This document shows, piece by piece, positions 42,350 through 51,516 of a stretch of DNA of 64,000 nt. The stretch comes from Candidatus Obscuribacterales bacterium (lineage in GTDB: Bacteria > Cyanobacteriota > Vampirovibrionia > Obscuribacterales > Obscuribacteraceae). Location of the stretch: assembly GCA_019747875.1 (NCBI GenBank), contig JAIEQI010000033.1:24246-88245 (forward strand), given 5' to 3'. The position numbers were made by a program, and so were the translations under genes. The notes below the pieces were generated by a model that ran no database searches, had not been told where the DNA came from, and saw nothing but the letters and a program-made list of their open reading frames with translations. Numbering within the stretch: the stretch's first letter is position 1; each line of letters opens with the position of its first letter.

Positions 42350-43888
42350 CTACTTGGTTGTGTTCTTGCTCTTCCAGATCGGATCTTGGAATTTGCCGCT
42401 CGACTTGCTGCTGTCGAACCAGCGTGTCATCGTCATCTTTTGCTGGGTGTAGAACTGAATTCCTTCCCTACCTTGTATATGTAAATCGCCGTAAAAAGAG
42501 GAGTTCCATCCGGTGAATGGGAACCAAGCCATCGGCGCAGGGACGCCGACGTTGATACCGATCATGCCGGCATTGAAGTAGCGCTTGAACTGACGAGCTG
42601 CTTTGCCGCTGTTTGTGTAAATGACGGCGCCATTACCATAGGGGCACTCTTGTCCAAGTTTCAATGCGTCTTCGATCGTTTCGACGCGCACCACACTTAG
42701 TACTGGTCCAAAAATCTCTTCTTTGACGACGGTCATGTCTGACTTCGCTTTGTCCAAAATTGTTGGTCCAAGGAAGTATCCGTTTGGCGCATCAGCTACC
42801 TTGAGTTCGCGTCCATCAAGCGCTAGCTCTGCTCCTTCTTTGACACCAATGTCGATGAGCGAGCGCACTTTCTTCAAATGATCCGCCGAAATTACCGGAC
42901 CCATATCTGGCGCTACTTCGCCGTCGGTGCGGCCGACTTTCATTTTTGCGGTGGATTCCACCAGTCGTGGCATCAATTCTTCAGCAGCTTCACCGACGGG
43001 CACGGCAAGGCTTCCCGCCATACAACGCTCACCGGCACAACCAAATGCTGAGGACTGCAATGCCTGCACGGTGAGATCCATGTCGGCGTCCGGCATAATG
43101 ATGATGTGATTTTTTGCTCCGCCGGCAGCTTGCACTCTCTTGCCGTGCTTGCTGCCAACTTCGTAGATGTATTTGGCGATGCCTGTTGAGCCGACGAAGG
43201 AAACAGCTTTCACCAACGGGTGTGTAAGCAAGCCGTCGACTGCATCCTTGCCGCCGTGCACGATATTGAACACGCCTGGTGGCAAGCCTGATTCTTCTAA
43301 AAGCTCTGCAATCAGCATGCTGGTCAGCGGTACTTTCTCAGAGGGCTTCAGTACGAATGTATTGCCGCAAGTAATGGCAATCGGGTACATCCAGAGTGGT
43401 ACCATCGCTGGGAAGTTGAATGGTGTGATTCCAGCGCATACGCCTAGCGGGTGGCGCATCGTTTCGCAATCTACATTTGTTGCGATGTTCTCCATGCACT
43501 CGCCCATAATCAAGCTTGGAATGCCGAGGGCGAATTCGACTACTTCAATGCCTCTCGATGCCGATGCTTTTGCTTCTGCAAACGTTTTTCCGTGTTCACG
43601 CGAGACTGATTTTGCAATGTCATCAAAGTTTTTCTCGAGTAACCCTTTGAAGCGATACATTACTCTCGCGCGTTCAACAATCGGTGTGTCGTTCCATGCT
43701 GGAAACGCTTTTTGTGCTTCCTGAACGACCATATCGACTTCGTCAGCTTTGCACATCGGCACTTTGGCGATCAGGTCGCCTGTGGAGGGATTATAGACGT
43801 GGCTAAATTCGGTCGCCTTCGAGCTGACCCATTTGCCGCCCGACAATAATTCGCAGGTCTTTACGGCACTGCTTTGCGAAACTACCAT
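42350..43888 (-). CDS. mmsA: CoA-acylating methylmalonate-semialdehyde dehydrogenase
   Basis: A 512-residue aldehyde dehydrogenase of the MmsA/IolA type, converting methylmalonate or malonate semialdehyde plus CoA and NAD to propionyl- or acetyl-CoA and CO2. Family features: the opening NPSTGDLIAKVPMC, REHGKTFAEAKAS, the NAD-binding TPFNFPAMVPLWMYP, VSFVGSTGIAKYIYEVG, AAGGAKNHIIIMPDAD and the catalytic Cys in GCAGERCMA. The segment FTGWNSSFYGDLHIQGREGI near the C-terminus is typical of this subfamily rather than of EutE-type acetaldehyde dehydrogenases. It stands alone, reading toward the repeat patch. It links to valine, beta-alanine or inositol degradation, but no partner enzymes are nearby. 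Confidence 0.93.
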   Translation of the reverse strand: MVVSQSSAVKTCELLSGGKWVSSKATEFSHVYNPSTGDLIAKVPMCKADEVDMVVQEAQKAFPAWNDTPIVERARVMYRFKGLLEKNFDDIAKSVSREHGKTFAEAKASASRGIEVVEFALGIPSLIMGECMENIATNVDCETMRHPLGVCAGITPFNFPAMVPLWMYPIAITCGNTFVLKPSEKVPLTSMLIAELLEESGLPPGVFNIVHGGKDAVDGLLTHPLVKAVSFVGSTGIAKYIYEVGSKHGKRVQAAGGAKNHIIIMPDADMDLTVQALQSSAFGCAGERCMAGSLAVPVGEAAEELMPRLVESTAKMKVGRTDGEVAPDMGPVISADHLKKVRSLIDIGVKEGAELALDGRELKVADAPNGYFLGPTILDKAKSDMTVVKEEIFGPVLSVVRVETIEDALKLGQECPYGNGAVIYTNSGKAARQFKRYFNAGMIGINVGVPAPMAWFPFTGWNSSFYGDLHIQGREGIQFYTQQKMTMTRWFDSSKSSGKFQDPIWKSKNTTK

Positions 43889-44118
43889 TTCAATTCCTCC
43901 ACGAGAATTCGGGACTTTGTGTTATATGTTTCCTGATGACTTCGCCTGTCAATTTGACCTGGTTCAGGCCCTAAGAAGCATATACCGAGCGCTCCCGAAT
44001 GACAACGTCAAACGAGCCGCCAGAGCCGAAAACTAGCCACTTTTTGATTAGACCTTGCTCATTGCTTTCAAGGACAAAGGCTAAGCGCACCAAAATGGTC
44101 GGTTTTGTTAACCGGCGT

Positions 44119-45597
44119 CTAGTTAGCGGTCTCCTTGATCCAACTAGTAAGCAGCTGAAGGACAGTTGGCGAAATTGTCTCTTCAATAGTGGAGTATTCG
44201 TTCGGCTGACCTGTTTTGCTCGATTGCATAAGGTGGTTGATGTTGGCTAGCTTCTCTATTCTGATATTTTTATTGCCGCCGGATTCAAGAGCGGCTTTGA
44301 TAACTGGCAAGTTTTCATCTGCAGCAACTTGAACATCTTTGTCGCCGTTGATCGCAAGTACTGGGCATTTGACCATGCGAAGATCTGCCTCAGGCTCATA
44401 TGTGAGAAAAAATCGATACCACGGACCAGTCAAAATCTCGATGCTGAGTTTGACGTTATTGTCTCGTTCAATTCTGTCAGCTTCGTCGGCAATGTCTTTG
44501 TCGATGCCCATGTCCTTGCGCATCTGCAGGATTTCCTTGATTGCTTTTTCGTTGTCTGGCTGACCTTTCACGATGGCATAGGTCTTGCTTGACAGTTCGA
44601 GCTCTTTCTTCGTCGATTCAGGCGTGCTGACACCTCTCCCAAGGTCTCTGATTTGCGAAAGCAGAATCTTCTCCCCATTAAGAGCAGATGCTGCAAGAAG
44701 GACCATAAATCGGACGTCTTCGGGAGCTTTCGCCCCCATCATCGGAGCCAGAACTCCTCCTTCGCTGTGACCAATCAGACCAATTTTATGCGGGTCTATT
44801 TCCGGACAAGTCTTCAAATAATTGATAGCTGCAATCCCATCGGAAGCGAAGTCAGCACTGGTTGAGGACTTATAAGCACCGGTAGATTTCGCGCAACCAC
44901 GCTTGTCGTAGCGCAGCACGGCAATGCCATTTCTGGTTAAGTAATCTGCGATTACTAGAAAAGGTTTGTGATTGAAGATGGTTTCGTCGCGATCGTGTGG
45001 ACCCGAACCATGCAGAAGAATGACACAGGGAAAGCCCTTGCCTGAACTGGCTTTCTCTGGAGTCGTCAGTGTTCCCGCCAGCGTGACATCGCCGTTCTTG
45101 AAAGTTATATTCTGGCTCTTGTACGGAAACGGAGGCTTCGGCTCTTGCGGGCGCAGTGGAGCAGCGTATGCACCGCGCGTCAACTGCAGGGGGAGGGTCG
45201 CGCCACCTTGCGTCCAGGTGCCCTCAAGCTTGCCTGTTTCCTTGTTCAATTTACCTTTGAATTCTGCTGTTAGCTTTGCGATTTTAGCAGTAACTTGTCC
45301 CTCTTTCGAAAGCACCACCTCATCAAATTCAATCAGCTTTGAACTTTGCGCCGGACTCTCCATCGATCCCTTATATGCAGATTCTGCCTGCTGAAAATGG
45401 AAAACTATTGGCAAACTCATTCCAGAGCCAATCTCAATCTTGCCATTCCAGTCACCGACGATGGAATTCATATTCTCGGATTCCACCGCTGCAGTTGAGC
45501 ATGAATCACTCGTTGAACTCACGATGATTACCATACCTCCTATAAGAAGACCTAACAATATCTTCTGGATCACGGACTTATCACTTGCCTTTCGCAC
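44119..45597 (-). CDS. Exported alpha/beta hydrolase (dienelactone-hydrolase-like) with N-terminal beta domain
   Basis: A 492-residue protein. A hydrophobic N-terminus (residues 11-30, ILLGLLIGGMVIIVSS) is followed by SDSC, a possible but atypical lipidation site. Residues 40-140 form a beta-rich domain (VGDWNGKIEIGSGMSLP, GKLEGTWTQGG) common in this family. The hydrolase domain has VILLHGSGPHDRDE (oxyanion), the nucleophile elbow GHSEGG, a candidate Asp in NGDKDVQV and His in NINHLMQ, so the triad is complete. It is probably a periplasmic or membrane-anchored esterase or peptidase of unknown substrate. Its start overlaps the end of the upstream antitoxin-like gene by 17 nt. Confidence 0.85.
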   Translation of the reverse strand: MRKASDKSVIQKILLGLLIGGMVIIVSSTSDSCSTAAVESENMNSIVGDWNGKIEIGSGMSLPIVFHFQQAESAYKGSMESPAQSSKLIEFDEVVLSKEGQVTAKIAKLTAEFKGKLNKETGKLEGTWTQGGATLPLQLTRGAYAAPLRPQEPKPPFPYKSQNITFKNGDVTLAGTLTTPEKASSGKGFPCVILLHGSGPHDRDETIFNHKPFLVIADYLTRNGIAVLRYDKRGCAKSTGAYKSSTSADFASDGIAAINYLKTCPEIDPHKIGLIGHSEGGVLAPMMGAKAPEDVRFMVLLAASALNGEKILLSQIRDLGRGVSTPESTKKELELSSKTYAIVKGQPDNEKAIKEILQMRKDMGIDKDIADEADRIERDNNVKLSIEILTGPWYRFFLTYEPEADLRMVKCPVLAINGDKDVQVAADENLPVIKAALESGGNKNIRIEKLANINHLMQSSKTGQPNEYSTIEETISPTVLQLLTSWIKETAN

Positions 45598-45967
45598 GAT
45601 CTTTTCGTTGTCTCTCTTCCTTAACTGCCAATGGGATTGATTCCTGGGGATATGTTCTTTTCTCGAGATACTGTAAAAGAGTTTTGTTTTGTGCTTCCAA
45701 ATTTTTTAGTGCTGCTTCCATAGAAGATAATCGATCTTCTAGGAGTTGTTCAGACTGCTGCTCCGCAGCCAACTTCTCCAGTGTCCACTGCCTTGCGAGA
45801 ACGCCGTACCCTAATCCTCTACGATCAGCCTCCTTCAGTAGGCGGTTCATATTTTCAGCATCTAAACGAAATTGAACGGTTCCACGATCAACAACGTTGT
45901 TGTGCGCTTCACTTTTGAGATCTTCGATCTGTCGCTCCAGTCCCTTAGGACGTTTCTTCTCTGTCAT
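45581..45967 (-). CDS. Ribbon-helix-helix-like protein, candidate antitoxin (BrnA-like)
   Basis: A 128-residue hydrophilic protein. Residues about 30-70 read VQFRLDAENMNRLLKEADRRGLGYGVLARQWTLEKL, the strand-helix-helix pattern of CopG/BrnA antitoxins (an 'RLPKSLLERLKELAD.RG..Y..LIREWL'-like motif). Residues 72-110 form a likely coiled coil with heptad Leu (LLEDRLSSMEAALKNLEAQ), which could mediate oligomerisation. The start overlaps the BrnT-like gene's stop by four bases, and the end overlaps the alpha/beta hydrolase start. It comes after the putative toxin, as in brnTA. The assignment is by pattern only. Confidence 0.6.
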   Translation of the reverse strand: MTEKKRPKGLERQIEDLKSEAHNNVVDRGTVQFRLDAENMNRLLKEADRRGLGYGVLARQWTLEKLAAEQQSEQLLEDRLSSMEAALKNLEAQNKTLLQYLEKRTYPQESIPLAVKEERQRKDRAKGK

Positions 45968-46260
45968 GTTCTTCTCTTTCTCTCATTCCACATCTGCTGG
46001 TATAAAGGCGTTGCTTTATTAGCATGGACGATTTCACGATCTCCGGTACACTCATCTGTGAGTGCATTTACTTCAAAAGCCACTTTGATCTCGCGCAAGT
46101 GTCCATCATAATTTAGTCCAACGAACATAACGCAAAACCGGCCAAACTCATCCCAATCATCGTCGAACTCCTCGGTCGATGGAGAACGCAAGACAGAGTC
46201 AATTTCCGCTTCATCCATGCCATGTTTGAAAGCTGAGCGATTATATTTTGTTGTGGGCAT
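45964..46260 (-). CDS. BrnT-like candidate toxin
   Basis: A 98-residue protein. FKHGMDEAEIDSVLRSP near the N-terminus resembles the 'KHGVSFEEA..VF.DP' opening of BrnT ribonuclease toxins. REIKVAFEVNAL and REIVHANKATPLYQQMW near the C-terminus resemble the beta-strand and the '.R.ISARKATRRE...Y' end. The usual catalytic residues cannot be aligned with confidence. The ATG at 46260 lies 40 nt from the lpd gene end. It is followed with four-base overlap by an RHH-like gene, the standard brnT-brnA order. It could alternatively be a DUF4258-type protein without toxin activity. Confidence 0.55.
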   Translation of the reverse strand: MPTTKYNRSAFKHGMDEAEIDSVLRSPSTEEFDDDWDEFGRFCVMFVGLNYDGHLREIKVAFEVNALTDECTGDREIVHANKATPLYQQMWNERKRRT

Positions 46261-46299
46261 CTGTATTACACTGTAACACGCAATCGAAAAACCGGCAAG

Positions 46300-47736
46300 C
46301 TACACGTTGCTGGTTTCTTTCTTTGCTTGGCGTTCGATGCGGCTGAGGGCTGCCTGCGCTGAGTCCATGATGGTTTCGGACAGCGTTGGGTGGGTGTGGA
46401 TGGTGACTGCCAGGTCTTCGAGAACTGCACCCATTTCGATCGCCAGTGCGGCTTCGGCAATGAGTTCGCCTGCACGCGCACCTACAAGTCCGACGCCCAG
46501 TACTTGTGTCGTCGCGGGATCGTAGATGATCTTCGTTTGTCCGGCTGGATCTGCAAGTGTGTGTGCACGCCCATTGGCTGACCATGGCATTTTTGCTGAT
46601 GCAACTTCAATGCCTTGATTCTTCGCCTCGGTATCAGTCAATCCGACATAGGCGATTTCTGGTTGTGTAAACACAACAGCAGGAATGCAGCGATTATCGA
46701 ATGATGACTTCTTGCCTGCAATAACCTCGGCTGCGACGAATCCCTGGCGGATGGCTCTGTGAGCCAGCATTGGCTGACCTGAAACATCGCCGATCGCGAA
46801 GATGCGTTTTTCGTTCGTGCGGCATTCGTGGTCAACTGGAATGAAGCCGTGCTCGTCGGTTTTAACTCCGCATGCTTGAAGATCTAAGTTGTCGCTGTTT
46901 GGTCTGCGTCCGACCGATACCAGAACGCGATCGAAAGTCATTTCCTTCGGTGCATCCTTCCCTTCAAGAGTGGCTTTGATGCCCTTGCCGGTGTCTTCGA
47001 TCTTCGCGACCTTGGTGCTGAGATAGATGTTCTTTAGCGTGGTGCTCAGGTGTTGTTGAAGTGGGCGAACGAGATCGCGATCAACTCCAGGAAGCAGTCC
47101 ATCTGTCATTTCTACAACAGTTACTTCGCTGCCTAACTCGGCATAAACAGTTGCCATTTCAAGTCCGATGTAGCCACCACCTACGATGAGCAATGACTTC
47201 GGAATATCTTGAATCTTCAACGCGCCAGTTGAATCCATAACGCGATCTGATCCGATATCGAACATCTTTGGCATAACTGGACGCGAGCCTGTCGCGATGA
47301 TGCACTGCTTGAACTTAATGCGGACTGCCGATTCGCCATCGGATTCGACGCGGATGCTGCGACCATCTTTAAAGATCGCGTTTCCATGAATCACTTCGAT
47401 GCCTGCGCTCTTGCACTTACCGGCGATGCCGCCTGCAAGTTTGTCGAGGATGCTTTCTTTCCATGCGCGCAATTTATCGACTTCGATCTTTGGCGCTGCG
47501 AAATTCAAACCGAATTCGGAAGCGTGTTTGGTTTCAGAGATCAACTCTGCTGCGTGCAACAAAGCTTTCGACGGAATGCAGCCGACGTGCAAGCATGTTC
47601 CGCCCAGCTTAGGGCTGCCATCGACGAGAATCGTTTTGATGCCCAGCTCAGCTGCGCGCAAGGCAGCTGTGTATCCGCCAGGTCCTCCGCCAACGACAAC
47701 CAAATGGATGTCCTGGACCATTTCTCCAACTACCAT
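46300..47736 (-). CDS. lpdA: Dihydrolipoyl dehydrogenase (E3)
   Basis: The FAD-dependent E3 component, reoxidising dihydrolipoyl-E2 with NAD. The 478-residue protein has the FAD-binding VVVGGGPGGYTAALRAAELG, the redox-active disulfide GGTCLHVGCIPSK, the NAD-binding GGGYIGLEMATVYAELG, the second FAD motif FAIGDVSGQPMLAHRA, and the dimer-interface His-Glu pair in HTHPTLSE. GGAGG eight bases before ATG 47736 decides the start. It is the last gene of the E1 alpha, E1 beta, E2, E3 operon, three bases downstream of E2. It may also serve 2-oxoglutarate dehydrogenase and glycine cleavage if those are encoded elsewhere. Confidence 0.95.
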   Translation of the reverse strand: MVVGEMVQDIHLVVVGGGPGGYTAALRAAELGIKTILVDGSPKLGGTCLHVGCIPSKALLHAAELISETKHASEFGLNFAAPKIEVDKLRAWKESILDKLAGGIAGKCKSAGIEVIHGNAIFKDGRSIRVESDGESAVRIKFKQCIIATGSRPVMPKMFDIGSDRVMDSTGALKIQDIPKSLLIVGGGYIGLEMATVYAELGSEVTVVEMTDGLLPGVDRDLVRPLQQHLSTTLKNIYLSTKVAKIEDTGKGIKATLEGKDAPKEMTFDRVLVSVGRRPNSDNLDLQACGVKTDEHGFIPVDHECRTNEKRIFAIGDVSGQPMLAHRAIRQGFVAAEVIAGKKSSFDNRCIPAVVFTQPEIAYVGLTDTEAKNQGIEVASAKMPWSANGRAHTLADPAGQTKIIYDPATTQVLGVGLVGARAGELIAEAALAIEMGAVLEDLAVTIHTHPTLSETIMDSAQAALSRIERQAKKETSNV

Positions 47737-47739
47737 GGC

Positions 47740-49185
47740 TTAGACCTCCAGCAAGAGTTTGAAGGGATCTTCGAGGCACTCGGATACGTGCCTGACGAAC
47801 AACGCGGCTTCCGCACCATCGGCGACGCGATGGTCGAATGACAGAGTTACATTCAATATATTGCGAACAACAATCTCGCCATCACGAACGACCGGGGTCA
47901 AGCGCGACTTCGCCATTCCAAAGATGCCGACTTCGGGATAGTTCACCATCGGCATCATGCCGGTGCCGCCAATGGCACCGATATTGGTGATTGTGAATGT
48001 TCCGCCCTGGAGTTTGTCCAGTTCGATTTTGCCGTCGCGCGTTTTTTGTGCGATGTCGGCAAGCTCTATGGAGATATCGACAATGCTCTTTTGGTCCACA
48101 TCTTTGATGACCGGAACAATCAGTCCGCGCTCGGTTGCAACGGCGACACCTACGTTGTAATAGCGCTTGTAGACGATTTCGCTTGTGCTTTCGTCGAGGC
48201 TGGAATTGAACTGCGGATATTTCTTCAGCGCAGAAACAATTGCCTTAAGAGTAAGCACTGTCAACGTCAGTTTGCCGCCTTTTTGCGCAACTGATTTTTC
48301 ATGCTTGGCACGGTAGTGTTCCAGATCTGTGATATCGATTTGATCGAAGTGCGCAACGTGAGGAACGTGCGTCCACGATTGCGTCATGTTGATTGCAATT
48401 CTGCGGCGCAAGGAGCGCAGCGGAACTCGCTCTACTGGACCGAATTTGCTGAAGTCGGGTAATTCGACAGGGCTGACCGTGAGTGGTTCGCGCTTGAGCG
48501 ATTCGGTTGATTCTTTTTGAGCCGCAGCTCCACCGGCTGCCGCTCCGCTTCGCGCTGGAGCATGGCGATGAGTAGATGGTGTCGGCGCCGCTGGTGCGGC
48601 GGAAGCATTGCTGCGAACGCTAGCTGGAACGCCTTCAGCAAAGGCCCGGATATCTTCCTTGAGGACGCGGCCGGCCGGACCTGATCCTTTTACAAGGCGA
48701 AGATCGACACCCATTTCGCGAGCCAGGCGGCGCGTTGCTGGTGCTGCCGGAACTGGTCCACTCAAATTCTTTGGTGCTTCAGCAACAGCTGCGTTTGCGC
48801 GCCCGTTGCTTCCGGCGCCGACGGCAGATCCTGCACCGGCTTCCTTCGTCGCTTTGCCGGCACCAGTTGCGGTGCTGGAGGTCGACGCCTTCTGTTGCTG
48901 CGTCCCGTACTCTTCTTTTTCTGCCCTTCCTTGCTTAGGAGCTGCGCCGGAAGTATTGAATGTGATCATCACATTGCCGACCTTCGCCATCTCGCCCACA
49001 TTGACGAGAATCTTCTCGACGACGCCCGATACAGGCGATGTGATTTCCACAACAGCTTTGTCAGTCTCAACGTCAAAAATCGGCTGGTACTCTTTGACCG
49101 AGTCGCCTTCTTTTATTTTGATTGCCAGGACTTCAGCTTCGTGGATACCCTCTCCAACGTCTGGCAGTTTGAATTCAAAAACCAT
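47740..49185 (-). CDS. pdhC: Dihydrolipoamide acyltransferase (E2) of pyruvate dehydrogenase-type complex
   Basis: A 481-residue E2. One lipoyl domain (1-75) has the lipoylated Lys in [11 protein letters not shown]. An Ala/Pro-rich linker follows, then a peripheral-subunit-binding domain near residues 150-190 ([29 protein letters not shown]), a second flexible linker, and the catalytic domain (about 250-481) ending in SFDHRVADG, which holds the catalytic His and Asp (HxxxDG). Domain order and length suit a Gram-positive/mitochondrial-type heterotetrameric E1 complex. Pyruvate is the likeliest substrate; a branched-chain 2-oxoacid complex has the same layout and cannot be excluded. It follows E1 beta after 62 nt that contain a strong hairpin. 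Confidence 0.92.
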   Translation of the reverse strand: MVFEFKLPDVGEGIHEAEVLAIKIKEGDSVKEYQPIFDVETDKAVVEITSPVSGVVEKILVNVGEMAKVGNVMITFNTSGAAPKQGRAEKEEYGTQQQKASTSSTATGAGKATKEAGAGSAVGAGSNGRANAAVAEAPKNLSGPVPAAPATRRLAREMGVDLRLVKGSGPAGRVLKEDIRAFAEGVPASVRSNASAAPAAPTPSTHRHAPARSGAAAGGAAAQKESTESLKREPLTVSPVELPDFSKFGPVERVPLRSLRRRIAINMTQSWTHVPHVAHFDQIDITDLEHYRAKHEKSVAQKGGKLTLTVLTLKAIVSALKKYPQFNSSLDESTSEIVYKRYYNVGVAVATERGLIVPVIKDVDQKSIVDISIELADIAQKTRDGKIELDKLQGGTFTITNIGAIGGTGMMPMVNYPEVGIFGMAKSRLTPVVRDGEIVVRNILNVTLSFDHRVADGAEAALFVRHVSECLEDPFKLLLEV

Positions 49186-49220
49186 TTTATGCTCCTAAAA
49201 ATGTCTCGGGCTTAAGCAGA

Positions 49221-49240
49221 GGGGCGCATTTCTGCGCCCC
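49221..49240 (-). other. Perfect GC-rich hairpin between E1 beta and E2 genes
   Basis: GGGGCGCA (49221-49228) and TGCGCCCC (49233-49240) form an 8-bp stem with a four-base loop. No T-run follows on the minus strand, so it is not a normal terminator. In position it resembles a processing or stabilising stem that sets the ratio of E1 to E2/E3. Confidence 0.65.
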
Positions 49241-49247
49241 GAGTGAA

Positions 49248-50228
49248 CTAAAAGGAGAGAACTTCCCTGACGGCTGCGACAATCTTGTCGGCGTCAGGAA
49301 TGTAGGCACGCTCACGCGCAAAGTATGGGATTGGCGTGTCGTAGCCTGTGATGCGCTTGATCGGCGCTTCCAGATACTCAATCGCATGCTCGTTGATTCG
49401 TGCGATTACTTCTGAACCGATACCGCAGGTTCTCGGTCCCTCATGGATGACGACTGCCCGTCCGGTCTTGCGAACCGAATTGACGATCGTATCGGTGTCT
49501 AGCGGAGCAATGCTGAGCAAGTCGATGATTTCCGGCTTGAGACTATCTTCATCTTCGAGGATTTCAGCGGCGTCGATTGCGGCGCGAACGGTGGCACCAT
49601 ATGAGATGAGCGTAATTTCTTTGCCTTCTTGAACGACCTGAGCTCTACCGATAGGGTAGGTCTCGATCGCTTCCGGCACGTCTTCACGGAACAATCTATA
49701 TAATGCTTTCGGTTCGTAGTAGATAACCGGATCCGGATCTTGAATCGCAGCATGCAGCAAGGCGCGTGCACTGCGCGGTCCCGACGGCATTACTACTTTC
49801 AAGCCGGGCGAGTGAGCATAGATTGCTTCGCGGCTTTCGCTGTGGTGTTCGATAGCTCTAATACCGCCACCTGATGGGCAACGAAGCACCATCGGAACGC
49901 TCAATCTGCCGCGTGTACGATTGCGGAAGCGAGCGGCGTGCATTTCGATTTGGTGGTATGCGTAGTATTCGAAGCTGGAGAATTGGATTTCGGCGACTGG
50001 ACGCAGTCCATAGATTGCCATGCCGATAGCGGTGCCGACGATACCGGACTCAGCTAGCGGGGTGTCGATAACGCGCTTGTCGCCGTACTTCGCGTGCAGT
50101 CCTTCGGTCACCCGGAAGACGCCTTCGTCTGGTCCGACGTCTTCGCCCATAACTACTACACGATTGTCTCTCTCCATTGCTTCGTTGAGAGCCATGTTGA
50201 TGGCTTTAGCCATATTGATATCAGGCAT
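49248..50228 (-). CDS. pdhB: Pyruvate dehydrogenase-type E1 component, beta subunit
   Basis: A 326-residue E1 beta. It begins with INMAKAINMALNEAMERD and VVVMGEDVGPDEGVFRVT, carrying the Glu that activates thiamine diphosphate. The conserved PLAESGIVGTAIGMA, the FSSFEYYAYHQI segment and a C-terminal transketolase domain with LISYGATVRAAIDAAE and EGPRTCGIGSEVIA follow. Length and motifs match the heterotetrameric E1 beta family. The gene starts two bases after the E1 alpha stop, so stoichiometric production by coupling is expected. Confidence 0.94.
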   Translation of the reverse strand: MPDINMAKAINMALNEAMERDNRVVVMGEDVGPDEGVFRVTEGLHAKYGDKRVIDTPLAESGIVGTAIGMAIYGLRPVAEIQFSSFEYYAYHQIEMHAARFRNRTRGRLSVPMVLRCPSGGGIRAIEHHSESREAIYAHSPGLKVVMPSGPRSARALLHAAIQDPDPVIYYEPKALYRLFREDVPEAIETYPIGRAQVVQEGKEITLISYGATVRAAIDAAEILEDEDSLKPEIIDLLSIAPLDTDTIVNSVRKTGRAVVIHEGPRTCGIGSEVIARINEHAIEYLEAPIKRITGYDTPIPYFARERAYIPDADKIVAAVREVLSF

Positions 50229-50230
50229 TT

Positions 50231-51373
50231 TTACTTACCCCTCCCAACTGCACCAGCTTCGTCTCTGGTTTCTTTCTCTGTAACTTCGATGCCCAGGTGT
50301 TTTGCCAATTCTTCCTTTTGCTCTACCAAGTTTGATGGCAATTCAGAATAGAGGTAATCGAACATCTTGAGCGGGTCTGATAGCGGTGGATGCTTGCAAG
50401 CTTCTTCCGCGTTTGTGATTGCTTCATCGATGCGGGCTTCGATTTCTGCTTCCATTGTTTTTAGATCTGCATCGGTCACAACTTTCTTTGCTTTCAAATA
50501 TTTCTCGAAGCGGATAAGCGGTTCCTTTGCCATCCACGTGTTGCACTCATCAGTTGAGCGATAACGAGTCGGATCGTCAGCTGTCGTGTGCGGCGTGTAT
50601 CTGTAGGTGAGGGCTTCGATCAATGTCGGACCACCACCATTGCGCGCTTTATCGACGGCTTCTTTTGCAGCAACATAAACAGCCAGGACATCGTTGCCGT
50701 CGACCCGAATTCCATCCATTCCATAAGACAAGGCTCGTTGTGCGATTGTCTGGTTGCGCATTTGTTTTGTTAGCGGAACTGAAATCGCATATTGATTGTT
50801 CAAGCAAACAAAGACAACCGGTGCTTGATAGACGGCGGCGAAGTTCATTGCTTCGTGACAGTCACCTTCAGATGACGCACCGTCTCCGAAGTAAGTCATC
50901 ACGACGTTCTTGTCGCCTTTGAGATTGTTTGCCATTCCGATGCCCGCAGCATGCAGCAATTGGCTGGCGATCGGTACTGAGATCGGCAGATCGTTTGTGC
51001 CTTCCGGTGGAACTGCACCTTCTTCGTAACCCATCCAGTAAATGAGAATTTGTTCTAGTGTCCAGCCGCGATAGAGGAATCCAGCTAGTTCGCGGTAAGC
51101 CGGAACGTGCCAGTCAGACTTTTGCAAGTTGACCACCGAGCCGAGACTTATAGCTTCGTGACCTGAAGCTTGCGGGAAGGTTCCAATTCTTCCCTGGCGT
51201 TGAAGCTTTAACAAGCGTTCATCAACGCGTCGTGCAAAAAGCATCCAGCGATACATTTCTTTGAGCTGTTTTGCTTCGATTTTGGGTTCTAGCTTAGAGT
51301 CGACTTCGCCATTCTCATTGAGGATCGAGAGATACTCAAGTTTGTGGGGAACGTCAATCGGTGTTCTTGGCAT
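50231..51373 (-). CDS. pdhA: Pyruvate dehydrogenase-type E1 component, alpha subunit
   Basis: A 380-residue E1 alpha, first gene of the operon. The thiamine-diphosphate motif GDGASSEGDCHEAMNFAAVY runs into VVFVCLNNQYAIS. Other family landmarks are FARRVDERLLKLQRQGRIGTF, SGHEAISLGS, and the phosphorylation-loop-like segment RYTPHTTADDPTRYRS. It decarboxylates a 2-oxoacid, most likely pyruvate, and passes the acyl group to the E2 lipoyl arm. The 143-nt region to the divergent lipA gene holds the operon promoter. Gene order alpha, beta, E2, E3 is the common one. Confidence 0.94.
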   Translation of the reverse strand: MPRTPIDVPHKLEYLSILNENGEVDSKLEPKIEAKQLKEMYRWMLFARRVDERLLKLQRQGRIGTFPQASGHEAISLGSVVNLQKSDWHVPAYRELAGFLYRGWTLEQILIYWMGYEEGAVPPEGTNDLPISVPIASQLLHAAGIGMANNLKGDKNVVMTYFGDGASSEGDCHEAMNFAAVYQAPVVFVCLNNQYAISVPLTKQMRNQTIAQRALSYGMDGIRVDGNDVLAVYVAAKEAVDKARNGGGPTLIEALTYRYTPHTTADDPTRYRSTDECNTWMAKEPLIRFEKYLKAKKVVTDADLKTMEAEIEARIDEAITNAEEACKHPPLSDPLKMFDYLYSELPSNLVEQKEELAKHLGIEVTEKETRDEAGAVGRGK

Positions 51374-51516
51374 TTTTTTGTGTCCTGTTTATTAGCTGAA
51401 GAAAACCTGTGTGTTTATGTTTGGATGGCATTCATTGTGTCATATTTACGTTGATCAAAAACGAAAATTTTGTCGAATGAATCGAGCGCCCAAGCTGTTG
51501 TAGAGCGGAAATCTGA

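Noticed and set aside
42350..43888. Dehydrogenase considered as the EutE acetaldehyde dehydrogenase missing from the eut pathway
   Set aside because: The N-terminal NPSTGDLIA, the catalytic GCAGERCMA and the C-terminal FTGWNSSFYGDLH block are characteristic of methylmalonate-semialdehyde dehydrogenase.
49221..49240. Hairpin as a terminator between pdhB and pdhC
   Set aside because: No T-run follows on the coding strand and pdhC-lpdA would lack an evident promoter of their own; kept only as a possible processing element.
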